A stretch of 64,000 nt of DNA from assembly GCF_900105965.1 (NCBI RefSeq), contig NZ_FNTV01000001.1, positions 2,294,001 to 2,358,000 of the forward strand, read 5' to 3'. Both the position numbers and the translations under genes were made by a program. This stretch comes from Arthrobacter alpinus. Its GTDB lineage: Bacteria; Actinomycetota; Actinomycetes; Actinomycetales; Micrococcaceae. The notes below the pieces were generated by a model that was not told the DNA's origin, searched no databases, and saw only the letters and a list, made by a program, of their open reading frames with translations. Positions 41,367-50,566 of the stretch are shown here, one piece after another. Numbering within the stretch: position 1 is the stretch's first letter; each line of letters opens with the position of its first letter.

Positions 41367-42938
41367 TTACGGTGCCTTCACGGTGTTGGTGTCATCAGCG
41401 GGATCGTTGTCCGGCTCAAAGCTTCGGGTGGAAAGGTCCTGGTATTCGTCCTCGGTCAGGGCGGCCACCCGGGAGTGGCGGCGTCCGTAGCCAAAGTATG
41501 CCAGCAACCCCACCATCATCCAGGCCAGGAACACCACCCAGGTGATGCCGCCGAGGTTGACCATCAGGTAGATGCACATGAGCGCACCCAGGATGGGGGT
41601 CACGGGGTAGAACGCCACCCTGTAGCTGCGCTTGAGCTCGGGTCGGTTGCGGCGCAGGTAGATCACTGCCACGTTGACCAGGGCAAAGGCAAACAGTGTG
41701 CCGATGCTGGTGGCGTCGGCCAGGGCACCGAGCGGGATCAGCCCGGCGGTCAGTGCCACCACGATGCCCACAATCAAGGTTCCGGCCACGGGGGTGCCGC
41801 GCTTTTCGGAAATCCGGCCAAAAATCTTCGGCACCAGGCCGTCACGGGACATGGACATCAGGATGCGGGTCTGGCCGTAAAGCACCGTCAGGACAATGCT
41901 GGCGATGGCCAGAACGGCACCAACGGAGAAGACCAAGGCAATCCACGGCTGGTGGGCTACTTCCAGCAGGATCTGGACCAGCGCGGCCTGGGTTCCGTCG
42001 AACCAGGTCCATTCGCGGGCACCGACGGCGGCCACGGCCACCAGGACGTACAGGGTGGTCACGATGATCATGGACAGCATGATGGCCCGCGGCAGGTCGC
42101 GCTGCGGGTTCTTGGCTTCCTCACCGGCTGTGGAGGCGGCGTCGAAACCAATGTAGGAGAAAAACACCCGGGAGGCTGCGGCCGATACCCCGGCGGCGCC
42201 CATGGGCATGAGCGGGCTGAAGTTGCCGGCATTGAAGGCGGTAAAGGCGATGGCGCAAAAGAACAGCAGGATCACAATCTTGACCATGACAATAATGGTG
42301 TTGACCCAGGCACTTTCCTTTGCCCCGCGGACCAGCAGGACCATGGACAGAAGCACGATGGCCATGGCCGGCAGGTTCAGGAAGCCGCCGGAGCCGGGCG
42401 GTTGCGAGATGAAGTCGGGCAGTGCCCAGCCAAATCCGGCCACTGACTCGTTGATGTACTGGCCGGCACCCACTGCGACGGCGGCCACGGAGACCGCATA
42501 TTCCAGCACCAGGCACCAGCCGCAGATCCAGGCCATGCCCTCGCCGAGGGTGACGTAGGTGTAGGAGTAGCTGGATCCGGAGACGGGCACCATGCCTGCC
42601 ATTTCGGCGTACGACACAGCGGAGAGCAGCGCCGCGACACCAGCAATCAGGAAGGAGATGAACACGGCAGGCCCGGCCAGCGGCACGGAATCGCCAAGAA
42701 TCACCAGGATGCCGGTGCCCAGTGTGGCGCCAACGCTGATCATGGTCAGCTGGAGGACGCCAAAACTGCGAACCAGTTTCCGGCCACCGGAGCCATTCTC
42801 GGCCTCATGGAGCATCTGCCCCAGGGGCTTGCGGCGCAGCAGTTGCCGCCCCAGGCCAACGGCTGGCCTGCTTCCGTGCGGACCCCCGGCGGTTGCAGTC
42901 GACGCTGACTGCGGGCTGAGCTGATCACGTAGTGACAT
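41367..42938 (-). CDS. APC family amino acid permease
   Basis: This 523-residue membrane protein has 12 or more helices, of the cationic amino acid transporter (CAT)-like branch. The APC signature is in SFGVLQLTMISVGATLGTGILVILG (about 58-82) and the FFSYIGFDAASTAGEEAKNPQRDLPRAI stretch (about 265-293). N- and C-terminal tails are polar. It would supply the substrate for the monooxygenase, likely lysine. The start ATG is 42938. It diverges from the racemase gene, and the 111-base gap probably holds both promoters. Confidence 0.9.
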   Translation of the reverse strand: MSLRDQLSPQSASTATAGGPHGSRPAVGLGRQLLRRKPLGQMLHEAENGSGGRKLVRSFGVLQLTMISVGATLGTGILVILGDSVPLAGPAVFISFLIAGVAALLSAVSYAEMAGMVPVSGSSYSYTYVTLGEGMAWICGWCLVLEYAVSVAAVAVGAGQYINESVAGFGWALPDFISQPPGSGGFLNLPAMAIVLLSMVLLVRGAKESAWVNTIIVMVKIVILLFFCAIAFTAFNAGNFSPLMPMGAAGVSAAASRVFFSYIGFDAASTAGEEAKNPQRDLPRAIMLSMIIVTTLYVLVAVAAVGAREWTWFDGTQAALVQILLEVAHQPWIALVFSVGAVLAIASIVLTVLYGQTRILMSMSRDGLVPKIFGRISEKRGTPVAGTLIVGIVVALTAGLIPLGALADATSIGTLFAFALVNVAVIYLRRNRPELKRSYRVAFYPVTPILGALMCIYLMVNLGGITWVVFLAWMMVGLLAYFGYGRRHSRVAALTEDEYQDLSTRSFEPDNDPADDTNTVKAP

Positions 42939-43049
42939 TCTCTAAATCCCATTCTGTGTGGTCCTGCGAGTGCAGGCAATGCTGTGCAAGTTCCTCAACA
43001 CTATTCTTGTGACGCGCATCTCATTGGAGTGCAAAACGTCCTGTACGCT

Positions 43050-44231
43050 ATGCCCATGAGACTAAATGCACCAACAGCTCCTGGCTCGTCGGAGCTCATC
43101 ACCGGCACGGTCAGCGTTGACCTCGATGCCATAGAGCACAATGTCCGCATCCTCCGCGGCCACACCAGCGCCCCGCATTTCATGGCAGTCGTCAAGGGAA
43201 ATGCCTACGGCCACGGCCTGCTGGAAACGGCACGCTCCGCCGTGGCTGCCGGGGCCGACTGGCTGGGGACAGCCCAGTTGTCGGAGGCACTAACCCTGCG
43301 CCGCCACGGCATCACCACCCCCATCTTGGCCTGGCTCTACCTGGCCACCTCATCCGGCGGCGCCATCACCGACGCCGTGCAGCATGACATCGATGTGTCC
43401 CTGGGCAGCGTGGCCCAGCTGGAGGTTGTGGCCGGGACCGCGCAGGCGTTGGGCCGGACGGCGTTCATCCATCTGGAACTGGACAGTGGGCTGAGCCGTG
43501 GCGGCGCCCGCCGCGAAGACTGGCCAGCCCTGGTGGCCGCAGCGCGCACGGCGGAACTCACCGGCGCCGTGTCCGTACGCGGGGTGTGGACCCACCTCGC
43601 CTGGGCCGATGTCCCTGCCCACCCTGCCAACACGTCCGCCGTGGCGGACTTTGAGGAGGCGGTCCAGGAGGCGCACGACGCCGGACTCACTCCAACGTTG
43701 CGGCACGTTTCCAGTTCTGCGAACATTCTGGCCAGGCCAGAATTTCACTTCGACATGGTGCGTGCCGGACTTGCCATGTATGGCCTGTCCCCCGCCGACC
43801 ACCTGGACCCGGCCGATTTTGGCCTGCGCCCAGCACTGTCAGTTTCGGCGCCCGTGGTATTGGTCAAGCATGTTCCCGCGGGCACGGGAGTCAGCTACGA
43901 ACACCGTGCCATCACCCACGAATCCCGCTTCCTGGGGCTTATTCCGCTGGGCTACGCCGACGGCATTCCCAAGGGCATCTCCGGAAGCAGCATCGTCATG
44001 GTGGGCGGGCACAAGGTGCCAGTCATCGGCAAGGTCTGCATGGACCAGTTCATGGTGGATCTGGGGCACCAGACAGGCGTCAAGGTCGGTGACACGGCAC
44101 TCTTGTTCGGCGATCCGGAGCTGGGGGCGGCGAGCGCCGACGACTGGGGCGCAGCCATCAACAGCCACGGCGATGAGATCATCAATCGCATCGCGCCCAG
44201 GCTGCAGCGGGTGTACACCCATGGCCGCTGA
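43050..44231 (+). CDS. Alanine racemase family protein
   Basis: This PLP-dependent racemase of about 393 residues has the PLP-lysine motif FMAVVKGNAYGHG (Lys about 49), LGTAQLSEAL, HLELDSGLSRGGAR, MVRAGLAMYGLSP, the catalytic Tyr region GVSYEHRAIT and GKVCMDQFMVD near the C-terminus. It could be a housekeeping alr, but its place between the APC permease and a PucR regulator in a lysine-type catabolic cluster suggests it may racemise the imported amino acid, for example D-lysine to L-lysine. ATGs at 43050 and 43056 are both possible. No clear ribosome-binding site was seen. Its last 11 bases overlap the next gene. Confidence 0.9.
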   Translation: MPMRLNAPTAPGSSELITGTVSVDLDAIEHNVRILRGHTSAPHFMAVVKGNAYGHGLLETARSAVAAGADWLGTAQLSEALTLRRHGITTPILAWLYLATSSGGAITDAVQHDIDVSLGSVAQLEVVAGTAQALGRTAFIHLELDSGLSRGGARREDWPALVAAARTAELTGAVSVRGVWTHLAWADVPAHPANTSAVADFEEAVQEAHDAGLTPTLRHVSSSANILARPEFHFDMVRAGLAMYGLSPADHLDPADFGLRPALSVSAPVVLVKHVPAGTGVSYEHRAITHESRFLGLIPLGYADGIPKGISGSSIVMVGGHKVPVIGKVCMDQFMVDLGHQTGVKVGDTALLFGDPELGAASADDWGAAINSHGDEIINRIAPRLQRVYTHGR

Positions 44232-45834
44232 CAGCAAGGGGCAGGGGATCCGGGCACTGCCCCTGTCCAATGAGGAAGTGGAGTCACGGTTCCGCTCGGT
44301 CACGTTGGCCCAGTTTCTGGCGGAGCTGCCCGATGAGCTGACCATTTTGCACGACGCCGACCTGCAGGCACGCCTGCGCTGGGTGGAGCCGAGCGAGCTG
44401 GCTGACCCCACGCCTTATTTGATGGACGGCGAGTTTGTCTTGACCGCCGGTCTTCCCCTGATGGGTGAGGGCGGGACGGCGGACGCCATTGACGCTTATG
44501 TGGAGCGGCTGGCCGGGGCCAAGGTCTGTGCCCTGGGATTTGGCTTGACCCCCTATCACGATGAGGTGCCGCCGGCCTTGGCCGCATCCTGCAGACGCCA
44601 CGGGCTGACACTGCTGGAGGTGCCGCCAACGGTGCCGTTTGCCGCGATCGGGCTGCAGTTTGCCCAACTGCTGGAGTCCGATTCAGCCAAGGTGTTCCGC
44701 CAACTCGCCGAGACCAACCGGCTGCTCATGCGCTCGGTGCTGTCCCCCCGCCCGGACCAGGAGGTCCTGGGGACCCTGGTCCAGCGTGTTCCCTGCTGGG
44801 CGGTGCTGGTGGGTGCCGACGGCAAGGTGCGGGCTCGCGCCGGCAGCAACCCGGCCGACCTCGTGACTCTTGGCCCGCTGTTGCAGCGGCTGTTCTCGGG
44901 ATCCGGCCCCCGCGTGGAATTGGACAGCTATCCATCCCCCGAGTCCGAGTTCGTGGTGGGGCACCCGCTGCGCAGCACCCGGGATGTGAATCTTGGCGCC
45001 CTGGTCATTGGTTCGGCCGAACGGTTGTCACCGGCCCACAACAACATAGTCTCCTCCGCCGTCGGGCTTCTGGAGCTGTTGTCCCGGCAGCGGACCAGCG
45101 GTTCGCTGGCACCGAGCCAACTCGCCACCGCATTGCTGCTGCACCCGGAGACCCTGGCAACGGGCACTGCCCGCGAGGTGTCGGCCGCGAAGGACCTGCT
45201 GGCGCAAAGCCTTGGCTCCACCCGGTCGGCGCCCATGCGCGTTGTTCAGGGGGTCAATGTGGACGCGCCGCAGTGGCGCAGCTCCGACTCCCCCGTGCGC
45301 GAGCTGTTGCAGTGGCGGCGTATCTTCGACACCAAGCTCGTGGAGATCACCGAGTATGGCTTTGCCGCCGTGACACGTCTAAAGGTTGACGACGCCGCGG
45401 TGGCCGAGGCCGAGCGCCTCGGCTGGCGGCTGGTCATCGGCGACCCCGTGGAACTCAACAGCCTGCCAGCCGCCTACCAGCGGGTGGGTGCCTTGCGCGC
45501 CCGGGCGCGCGCCACCGCCGAGACGCTGCGGGTGGATTCAGTCACGTGGTCCGTGACGGGGCTCTTGGGCAGGGAAGCCGGAGCCATGCTGGCCGGCCAG
45601 GTACTGGCACCGTTGCTGGAGCCCGAGCGCCAGGACGCCCTCCTTGACGTGCTGCGGGGCTGGCTTGCGCAAAACGGCAACTGGGATGCCACGGCCAAGG
45701 CGCTGGGGCTGCACCGCAACAGCGTCCGCCGCCAAATCGGCGTCGTCTCTGAACTGCTTGACCGCGACCTCAACGACGCCCAAACCCGCGCGGATCTCTG
45801 GATCGCCCTGCAGTACGCCCCACCCGCACCCTAG
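44221..45834 (+). CDS. PucR family transcriptional regulator
   Basis: This 537-residue activator-type regulator has an N-terminal PucR domain (SVTLAQFLAELPDELTILHDADLQARLRWVEPSELADPTPYLMDGEFVLTAGLPL, about 28-82), a middle sensory part and a C-terminal PucR-type helix-turn-helix, LRGWLAQNGNWDATAKALGLHRNSVRRQIGVV (about 477-508). Members control purine, amino-acid and proline catabolism. It is translationally linked to the racemase gene (11-base overlap) and likely controls the surrounding davB-permease and davA genes. The long frame upstream to 43498 is antisense-like noise. Confidence 0.92.
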   Translation: MAADSKGQGIRALPLSNEEVESRFRSVTLAQFLAELPDELTILHDADLQARLRWVEPSELADPTPYLMDGEFVLTAGLPLMGEGGTADAIDAYVERLAGAKVCALGFGLTPYHDEVPPALAASCRRHGLTLLEVPPTVPFAAIGLQFAQLLESDSAKVFRQLAETNRLLMRSVLSPRPDQEVLGTLVQRVPCWAVLVGADGKVRARAGSNPADLVTLGPLLQRLFSGSGPRVELDSYPSPESEFVVGHPLRSTRDVNLGALVIGSAERLSPAHNNIVSSAVGLLELLSRQRTSGSLAPSQLATALLLHPETLATGTAREVSAAKDLLAQSLGSTRSAPMRVVQGVNVDAPQWRSSDSPVRELLQWRRIFDTKLVEITEYGFAAVTRLKVDDAAVAEAERLGWRLVIGDPVELNSLPAAYQRVGALRARARATAETLRVDSVTWSVTGLLGREAGAMLAGQVLAPLLEPERQDALLDVLRGWLAQNGNWDATAKALGLHRNSVRRQIGVVSELLDRDLNDAQTRADLWIALQYAPPAP

Positions 45835-45850
45835 TGCAGGGACTGCCGGG

Positions 45851-45945
45851 CGGCGCACCGGCATTTCCTCAGCGGCCTTCCGGCCGACGGCCGCGGGCGG
45901 CCTTTCGCCCTCCCTAACGTCGCCTCCGGAAACACCGGTGCGCCG
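45851..45945. repeat. Inverted repeat between convergent pucR and davA-like genes
   Basis: Arms CGGCGCACCGG (45851-45861) and CCGGTGCGCCG (45935-45945) enclose about 73 bases that contain further GC-rich self-complementary segments. It fills the gap between the two stop codons and may end transcription on both strands, though no T-run is present. Confidence 0.6.
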
Positions 45946-45947
45946 TC

Positions 45948-46742
45948 CTACTCGCGGGCCCACCCTGCGTAGAGCTCGGGGCGTCGCTCGGACAGGTATG
46001 GCACGTCCTTGCGGGTGGACCGGATGGTTTCGGCGTCGAGCTGGGCATAAAGCAGCGTGGCGTCGGGCCCGGCGGTGGCGAGGAATCCGCCGTCGGCCCC
46101 GACAATGACGCTGCCGCCGCCAAAGGCCACGGACGATTCCACGCCGCAATGGTTGGCGTAGGCGAGAACAACATGGTTTTCCAGGGCACGGGCGCGCACC
46201 AAAACCTGCGGAACCTCATCAAATCCGTGCGCCAGTGCTGTGGGAACCAAGACCACGTCGGCCCCGCGCACCCCGGCCGCGCGAACTGTCTCGGGAAATT
46301 CCACGTCGTAGCAAATGACCATTGAAAGATTCAGCCCCTTGAACTGCACGACGCCGGGAGCTGCCGTTGCGCCAATGAAGGCCGCCCTCTCGGCGTCGCC
46401 AAAGAGATGCACTTTTCCGTAGTCCAGCAGCTCGGCGCCGGCGGCGTCCACTAGCGTTGCACTGATATTGAGGCGGTCGCCGTCCGATCGCGGGAGGCTG
46501 TAGACCAGGGCAATGCCGTGGTTCCTGGCAATCTGGGCGAGCTGTTCGCGAAGCCGCGGCAATTGGCCGGGCTCAAATTCGGCGTGAATGCGTTCGGGAT
46601 CGTAGCCGGGCACGAACAGCTCAGGCGTGAGCAGCAGGTCAGCGCCGGCGGCGGCAGCGTCACGGGCGGCTGCCTCAATCATGGCAAGGTTTCCCGCCAT
46701 GTCCAGCGGCACGGCATTAGCCTGCAACAACGCCAACAACAT
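45948..46742 (-). CDS. Carbon-nitrogen hydrolase, 5-aminopentanamidase (DavA)-like
   Basis: This nitrilase-superfamily amidase has 264 residues, the size of DavA. The catalytic triad is Glu41 (TPELFVPGY), Lys110 (YGKVHLFGD) and Cys144 (MVICYDVEFPE). The C-terminal YLSERRPELY is also typical of the DavA group. It would hydrolyse the amide released by the monooxygenase at 39715 (5-aminopentanamide to 5-aminovalerate). The start is ATG 46742, with AAGGAG five bases upstream; the frame beyond it to 46973 is not used. It diverges from the gamma-carbonic anhydrase gene. Confidence 0.9.
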   Translation of the reverse strand: MLLALLQANAVPLDMAGNLAMIEAAARDAAAAGADLLLTPELFVPGYDPERIHAEFEPGQLPRLREQLAQIARNHGIALVYSLPRSDGDRLNISATLVDAAGAELLDYGKVHLFGDAERAAFIGATAAPGVVQFKGLNLSMVICYDVEFPETVRAAGVRGADVVLVPTALAHGFDEVPQVLVRARALENHVVLAYANHCGVESSVAFGGGSVIVGADGGFLATAGPDATLLYAQLDAETIRSTRKDVPYLSERRPELYAGWARE

Positions 46743-46964
46743 CTTTGCTCCTTGGTGGTCTGCACGGTTGGTCCCCATGGACTGTTCCCTCAGGCTCCAC
46801 AGTAACGGCGCCGCCGCCATAAAGTGTGGGTGCAATCTCACCACGCAACGGGGCGCCCAGGACGATTTGCCCGTTGCGGCGAGCCAGCATTGGGTACCAT
46901 CGGCTAGAAGAGGGCAATTGCGCGTGTTGGCAACTGCCTGCCCGCCTCCTGGAACGGATCCACC

Positions 46965-47483
46965 ATGAAGCAACTAATCACCTTTGACGGCATTACCCCC
47001 ACAGTGGATGAAAGTGCCTTCGTGGCGCACACAGCAGTTCTGATTGGCCGAGCCACACTGGGCGCCGACTCGAGCGCCTTTTACGGTGTCGTCATGCGCG
47101 CAGACACCAACTCCATCAGCGTCGGGGCGGGCAGCAATCTGCAGGACAACGTGGTTCTCCACGCCGACCCGGGCTTCCCCACCTCCGTTGGCAATGGCGT
47201 CAGCGTGGGCCACGGCGCCGTCATCCACGGCTGTACGGTTGAGGACGATTGCCTGATTGGCATGAGCGCCACGATCATGAATGGTGCAGTCATTGGCGCC
47301 GGGTCATTGGTTGCCGGCGGAGCCGTGGTCCTTGAGGGCGCCATCATACCGCCGGGTTCTCTGGTTGCGGGGGTTCCGGCCAAGGTCCGCCGTGAATTGG
47401 GCGCCGAAGAACTTGAACACGTGCGCCAAAATGCCAGCAACTACGTGGCGCTGGCGCGCAAGCACAAACTGGCCCATTCATAA
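46965..47483 (+). CDS. Gamma-carbonic anhydrase family protein
   Basis: This left-handed beta-helix hexapeptide-repeat protein has 172 residues. The metal ligands are His in VVLHAD (about 67) and the pair in GHGAVIHG (His82 and His87). The Gln/Arg pocket FYGVVMRAD (about 39-47) is present. Proteins of the YrdA/PaaY type are zinc or iron carbonic anhydrases or CoA thioesterases. The activity is unproven. Hexapeptide periodicity runs from about 60 to 140. It stands between davA and the ROK regulator as a single gene. Confidence 0.9.
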   Translation: MKQLITFDGITPTVDESAFVAHTAVLIGRATLGADSSAFYGVVMRADTNSISVGAGSNLQDNVVLHADPGFPTSVGNGVSVGHGAVIHGCTVEDDCLIGMSATIMNGAVIGAGSLVAGGAVVLEGAIIPPGSLVAGVPAKVRRELGAEELEHVRQNASNYVALARKHKLAHS

Positions 47484-47557
47484 GCGCCAGTCACTGGGCA
47501 GCATGGAGGCGGGCCAGCCCGCCTCCAGTTCATAGTTTGTATTTAGTCCTTGAAGTT

Positions 47558-47597
47558 GCGTTAACTTCTTGACTGCAGGGTGAACTTAAGGCACGCT
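47558..47597 (+). promoter_or_regulatory. Possible promoter/operator of the ROK gene
   Basis: TTGACT at 47569-47574 and CACGCT at 47592-47597, 17 bases apart, put the start of transcription at or near the ATG 47605, consistent with a leaderless mRNA and the missing ribosome-binding site. It overlaps GCGTTAACTTCTTGAC, which recurs as GCGTTAAAGACTTGAC at the mmsA promoter. GAAGTT/AACTTC at 47552-47568 form a dyad. Confidence 0.45.
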
Positions 47598-47604
47598 CTT
47601 TTGT

Positions 47605-48810
47605 ATGCTCGACGACGAACAGCCCACCGGACCGGCCCAGAGGCGAGCCCGCAACCCGGGTTCTCAGTCAGCGCTTCGCAGTCGGAATCAACAGCGGCTG
47701 ACGCAACAGCTGCTCAAGGGCGGCCCGGCAACCCAGGCAGATCTGGCCCGCAGCACGGGCCTGTCAACGGCCACCGTCTCCAACATCGTCAAAAGCATGG
47801 CGGCCGCCGATCTCGTCACGCTCACCCCTGTCACCAGTTCCGGCCGGCGGGCCATGTCCGTTCGTTACAACGGAGACAGTGCCATTGCCGCCGGGATCGA
47901 CTTTGGGCGCAGCCACGTACGGGTAGTCCTCGCGAATACGGGCTATCACGTATTGGCCGAGGAGGAAGCACCCCTACCTCGCGGCCATCAAGCAGTCGAA
48001 GGCATTCAAACGGCCTCCCGGCTACTGGACAAGCTCCTGAAAAAAGCGGGTATTTCCCGGTCCCAGCTCATCGGCGCCGGTGCCGGCATTCCGGGCCCCA
48101 TCGACAGCCGCAGCGGCAAGGTCATCAGGGGCGCCATCTTGCCTGAATGGGTTGGCATCAACCTGCACGATGAACTGGAAAAGGCGCTGAAAATCCCCGT
48201 CTTTGTCGACAACGATGCCAATCTCGGCGCATTGGCCCAACTCACCTGGGGTGATCAAGGCAACGTCTCAAATCTCATGTTCGTCAAGATTGGAACGGGC
48301 ATTGGTGCGGGCTTGATCCTGCAGGGCGCGCTGTTCCATGGCAGCTTTGGCGTCACAGGGGAAATTGGTCATGTGACCATCGATGAACACGGGCTGATTT
48401 GCCGGTGCGGCAATCGAGGCTGCCTGGAAACGGTAGCGTCCACGGCCACCATGGTGGAGTTGCTCAGTCGTGGCCAGGACCGGCCCATTTCGACGGCGGA
48501 TATCCTCAGCCAGGCGATGTCGGGAGACCCCGCAACCCTGCGCGTGCTTGACGACGCCGGCATGGCGATTGGCCGCGCTTTGGCGAATGTGGCGAATCTA
48601 ATCAGCCCTGATGTCATCGTGATTGGTGGGCCCCTTACCGAGCTGGGTGACCTGTTGCTGGCACCCATTCGCCGAGGGTTGCTTCGTCACGCCGTGCCCG
48701 TCATTGGCGACAGCATTGGCCTGAAAATGTCCCACCTGACCTCCCGCGCAGAAGCCCTGGGCGCCGCCGCATTGGTGTTCCAGCATGAACCCGCACCGAT
48801 AAATTCTTAA
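47605..48810 (+). CDS. ROK family transcriptional regulator
   Basis: This 401-residue sugar-responsive repressor has an N-terminal MarR-like winged helix (QADLARSTGLSTATVSNIVKSMAAADLVTL, about 44-73) and a C-terminal ROK domain with AAGIDFGRSHVRVVL (about 93-107), VFVDNDANLGALAQ (about 199-212) and the zinc motif GLICRCGNRGCLETVAS (about 263-280). It most likely controls the mmsA-mmsB-chvE transporter directly downstream, binding its sugar ligand in the kinase-like fold. It lacks a clear ribosome-binding site. It may regulate its own promoter. Confidence 0.92.
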   Translation: MLDDEQPTGPAQRRARNPGSQSALRSRNQQRLTQQLLKGGPATQADLARSTGLSTATVSNIVKSMAAADLVTLTPVTSSGRRAMSVRYNGDSAIAAGIDFGRSHVRVVLANTGYHVLAEEEAPLPRGHQAVEGIQTASRLLDKLLKKAGISRSQLIGAGAGIPGPIDSRSGKVIRGAILPEWVGINLHDELEKALKIPVFVDNDANLGALAQLTWGDQGNVSNLMFVKIGTGIGAGLILQGALFHGSFGVTGEIGHVTIDEHGLICRCGNRGCLETVASTATMVELLSRGQDRPISTADILSQAMSGDPATLRVLDDAGMAIGRALANVANLISPDVIVIGGPLTELGDLLLAPIRRGLLRHAVPVIGDSIGLKMSHLTSRAEALGAAALVFQHEPAPINS

Positions 48811-48827
48811 ACCGTTACCATCCCGTA

Positions 48828-48867
48828 GCGTTAAAGACTTGACCACAAGCGTGTGACCTAGTTTACT
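48828..48867 (+). promoter_or_regulatory. Predicted promoter of mmsA-mmsB-chvE
   Basis: TTGACC at 48839-48844 and TTTACT at 48862-48867 are separated by 17 bases. GCGTTAAAGACTTGAC overlaps the -35 element and matches 13 of 16 bases of the segment upstream of the ROK gene, a candidate ROK site. Confidence 0.6.
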
Positions 48868-48871
48868 TTTC

Positions 48872-48895
48872 GAGTACCGGTTAATGCCGGTACTC
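48872..48895 (+). promoter_or_regulatory. Inverted repeat in the mmsA 5' leader
   Basis: GAGTACCGG and CCGGTACTC flank TTAATG just downstream of the predicted -10 element. It is either a leader hairpin or a repressor site. The spacing from the promoter fits a repressor operator. Confidence 0.5.
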
Positions 48896-48995
48896 CGCGA
48901 AGTTCTTATTTTCCGCGGGCAAAGATGCCCCGCCGTCCAGTGCAAACTCTGGCGGGACAAAGACAAAGAAGTCAGTTGTGGAAGGCGTAAGCATT

Positions 48996-50540
48996 ATGGT
49001 GTCCGCGAACCCCGTCATACTCGAGATGCGATCCATCACCAAGGAATTCCCTGGTGTGAAGGCCCTTTCAGATGTATCCATCACCGTTCGCGCCAGCGAG
49101 ATCCACTCCATCTGTGGCGAAAATGGTGCAGGCAAGTCAACTCTCATGAAGGTCCTCTCCGGGGTCTACCCCTACGGCAGCTACGACGGCGACATCGTGT
49201 TCCAAAACTCGGTCTGCGAGTTCAAGGACATCCGAGCGAGTGAAAACGCCGGGATCGTCATCATCCACCAGGAATTGGCCCTCATCCCGGAGCTTTCCAT
49301 CACCGAGAACATTTTCTTGGGCAATGAGCCAACCAAGTTCGGCGTCATCAACTGGGCCGAGGCCCGTCTGCGGACCATGGAATTGATGGCCCGTGTTGGC
49401 CTGAGCGACGATCCAGACACCCCTGTCAAGGAAATCGGCGTCGGCAAGCAGCAGCTCGTTGAAATTGCCAAGGCCCTGAACAAGTCGGTCAAGCTGCTCA
49501 TCCTGGATGAGCCAACGGCCGCGCTGAACGAATCCGATTCCCAGCACCTGTTGGATTTGATCCGCGGGCTCAAGGGCAAGGGCATCAGCTGCATCATGAT
49601 CTCCCACAAGCTCAACGAAATTGAACAGGTCTCGGATTCCATCACCATCATCCGTGACGGCAAGTCCATCGAAACTCTCGATGTGAAGGCCGACGGCGTG
49701 GATGAGGACAGGATCATCCGCGGCATGGTGGGGCGAACCTTGGAGTCCCGTTTCCCGGACCACACGCCCAAGATCGGAGAGGTGTTCTTTGAGGTCAAGA
49801 ACTGGACCGTGGCCCACCCGCAGATTGCCGACCGCCTGGTGTGCAAAAATTCCAGCTTCAATGTCCGGCGCGGCGAAATTGTTGGCATCGCCGGCCTCAT
49901 GGGTGCCGGCCGCACCGAATTGGCACGCTCCATCTTTGGCCGCTCCTACGGCAACTACCTTTCCGGACAGATCGTCAAGGACGGCAAGGAAATCACCTTG
50001 CGCAACGTCCCCCAGGCCATCAAGCATGGGCTTGGCTACGTGACCGAGGACCGCAAGACGCTGGGCCTGAACCTGCTCGATGACATCAAGACCACCACGG
50101 TCTCGGCGAATCTTGACTCCATCTCGAAAAACACCGTCGTGGATCGCGACAAGGAATTCTCGGTGGCCGAAGCCTACCGCAAACAACTGCGCACCAAGGC
50201 CCCCACCGTCAATGAGGGCGTTGCAAAGCTCTCCGGAGGCAACCAGCAAAAAGTTGTTTTGGCCAAATGGATGTTCACAGACCCCGATTTGCTCATTCTT
50301 GATGAGCCCACCCGCGGCATCGATGTGGGAGCCAAGTACGAGATCTACGGCATCATCCAGGCGCTGGCCAACCAGGGCAAGGGCGTGATCGTGATTTCCT
50401 CGGAGCTACCCGAGCTGCTGGGTATTTCGGACCGGATTTACACCATTTTTGAGGGCGCCATCACGGGCGTCCTGAACAAGAACGAGGCAAGCCAGGAATC
50501 GTTGATGAAACGCATGACCGCTGCCGCCAAGACTGCCTAA
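48996..50540 (+). CDS. Multiple-sugar ABC transporter ATP-binding protein (MmsA/XylG type)
   Basis: This two-cassette ATPase of 514 residues serves the monosaccharide importer. The first cassette has GENGAGKST (about 40), [15 protein letters not shown] and [11 protein letters not shown]. The second has [10 protein letters not shown] (about 296), [33 protein letters not shown] (about 410-443) with a good Walker B. This is the family of xylose/galactose/ribose transporter ATPases. ATG 48996 ([11 protein letters not shown]) is used; the frame also opens at GTG 48978. GGAAGG lies 10 bases upstream. It is the first gene of the operon with mmsB and chvE. Confidence 0.94.
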   Translation: MVSANPVILEMRSITKEFPGVKALSDVSITVRASEIHSICGENGAGKSTLMKVLSGVYPYGSYDGDIVFQNSVCEFKDIRASENAGIVIIHQELALIPELSITENIFLGNEPTKFGVINWAEARLRTMELMARVGLSDDPDTPVKEIGVGKQQLVEIAKALNKSVKLLILDEPTAALNESDSQHLLDLIRGLKGKGISCIMISHKLNEIEQVSDSITIIRDGKSIETLDVKADGVDEDRIIRGMVGRTLESRFPDHTPKIGEVFFEVKNWTVAHPQIADRLVCKNSSFNVRRGEIVGIAGLMGAGRTELARSIFGRSYGNYLSGQIVKDGKEITLRNVPQAIKHGLGYVTEDRKTLGLNLLDDIKTTTVSANLDSISKNTVVDRDKEFSVAEAYRKQLRTKAPTVNEGVAKLSGGNQQKVVLAKWMFTDPDLLILDEPTRGIDVGAKYEIYGIIQALANQGKGVIVISSELPELLGISDRIYTIFEGAITGVLNKNEASQESLMKRMTAAAKTA

Positions 50541-50566
50541 ATCCAGGGAAGAAAAAGGACACCCCA

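Noticed and set aside
41352..42446. 364-codon plus-strand frame opposite the APC permease
   Set aside because: Same shadow pattern; no recognisable domain.
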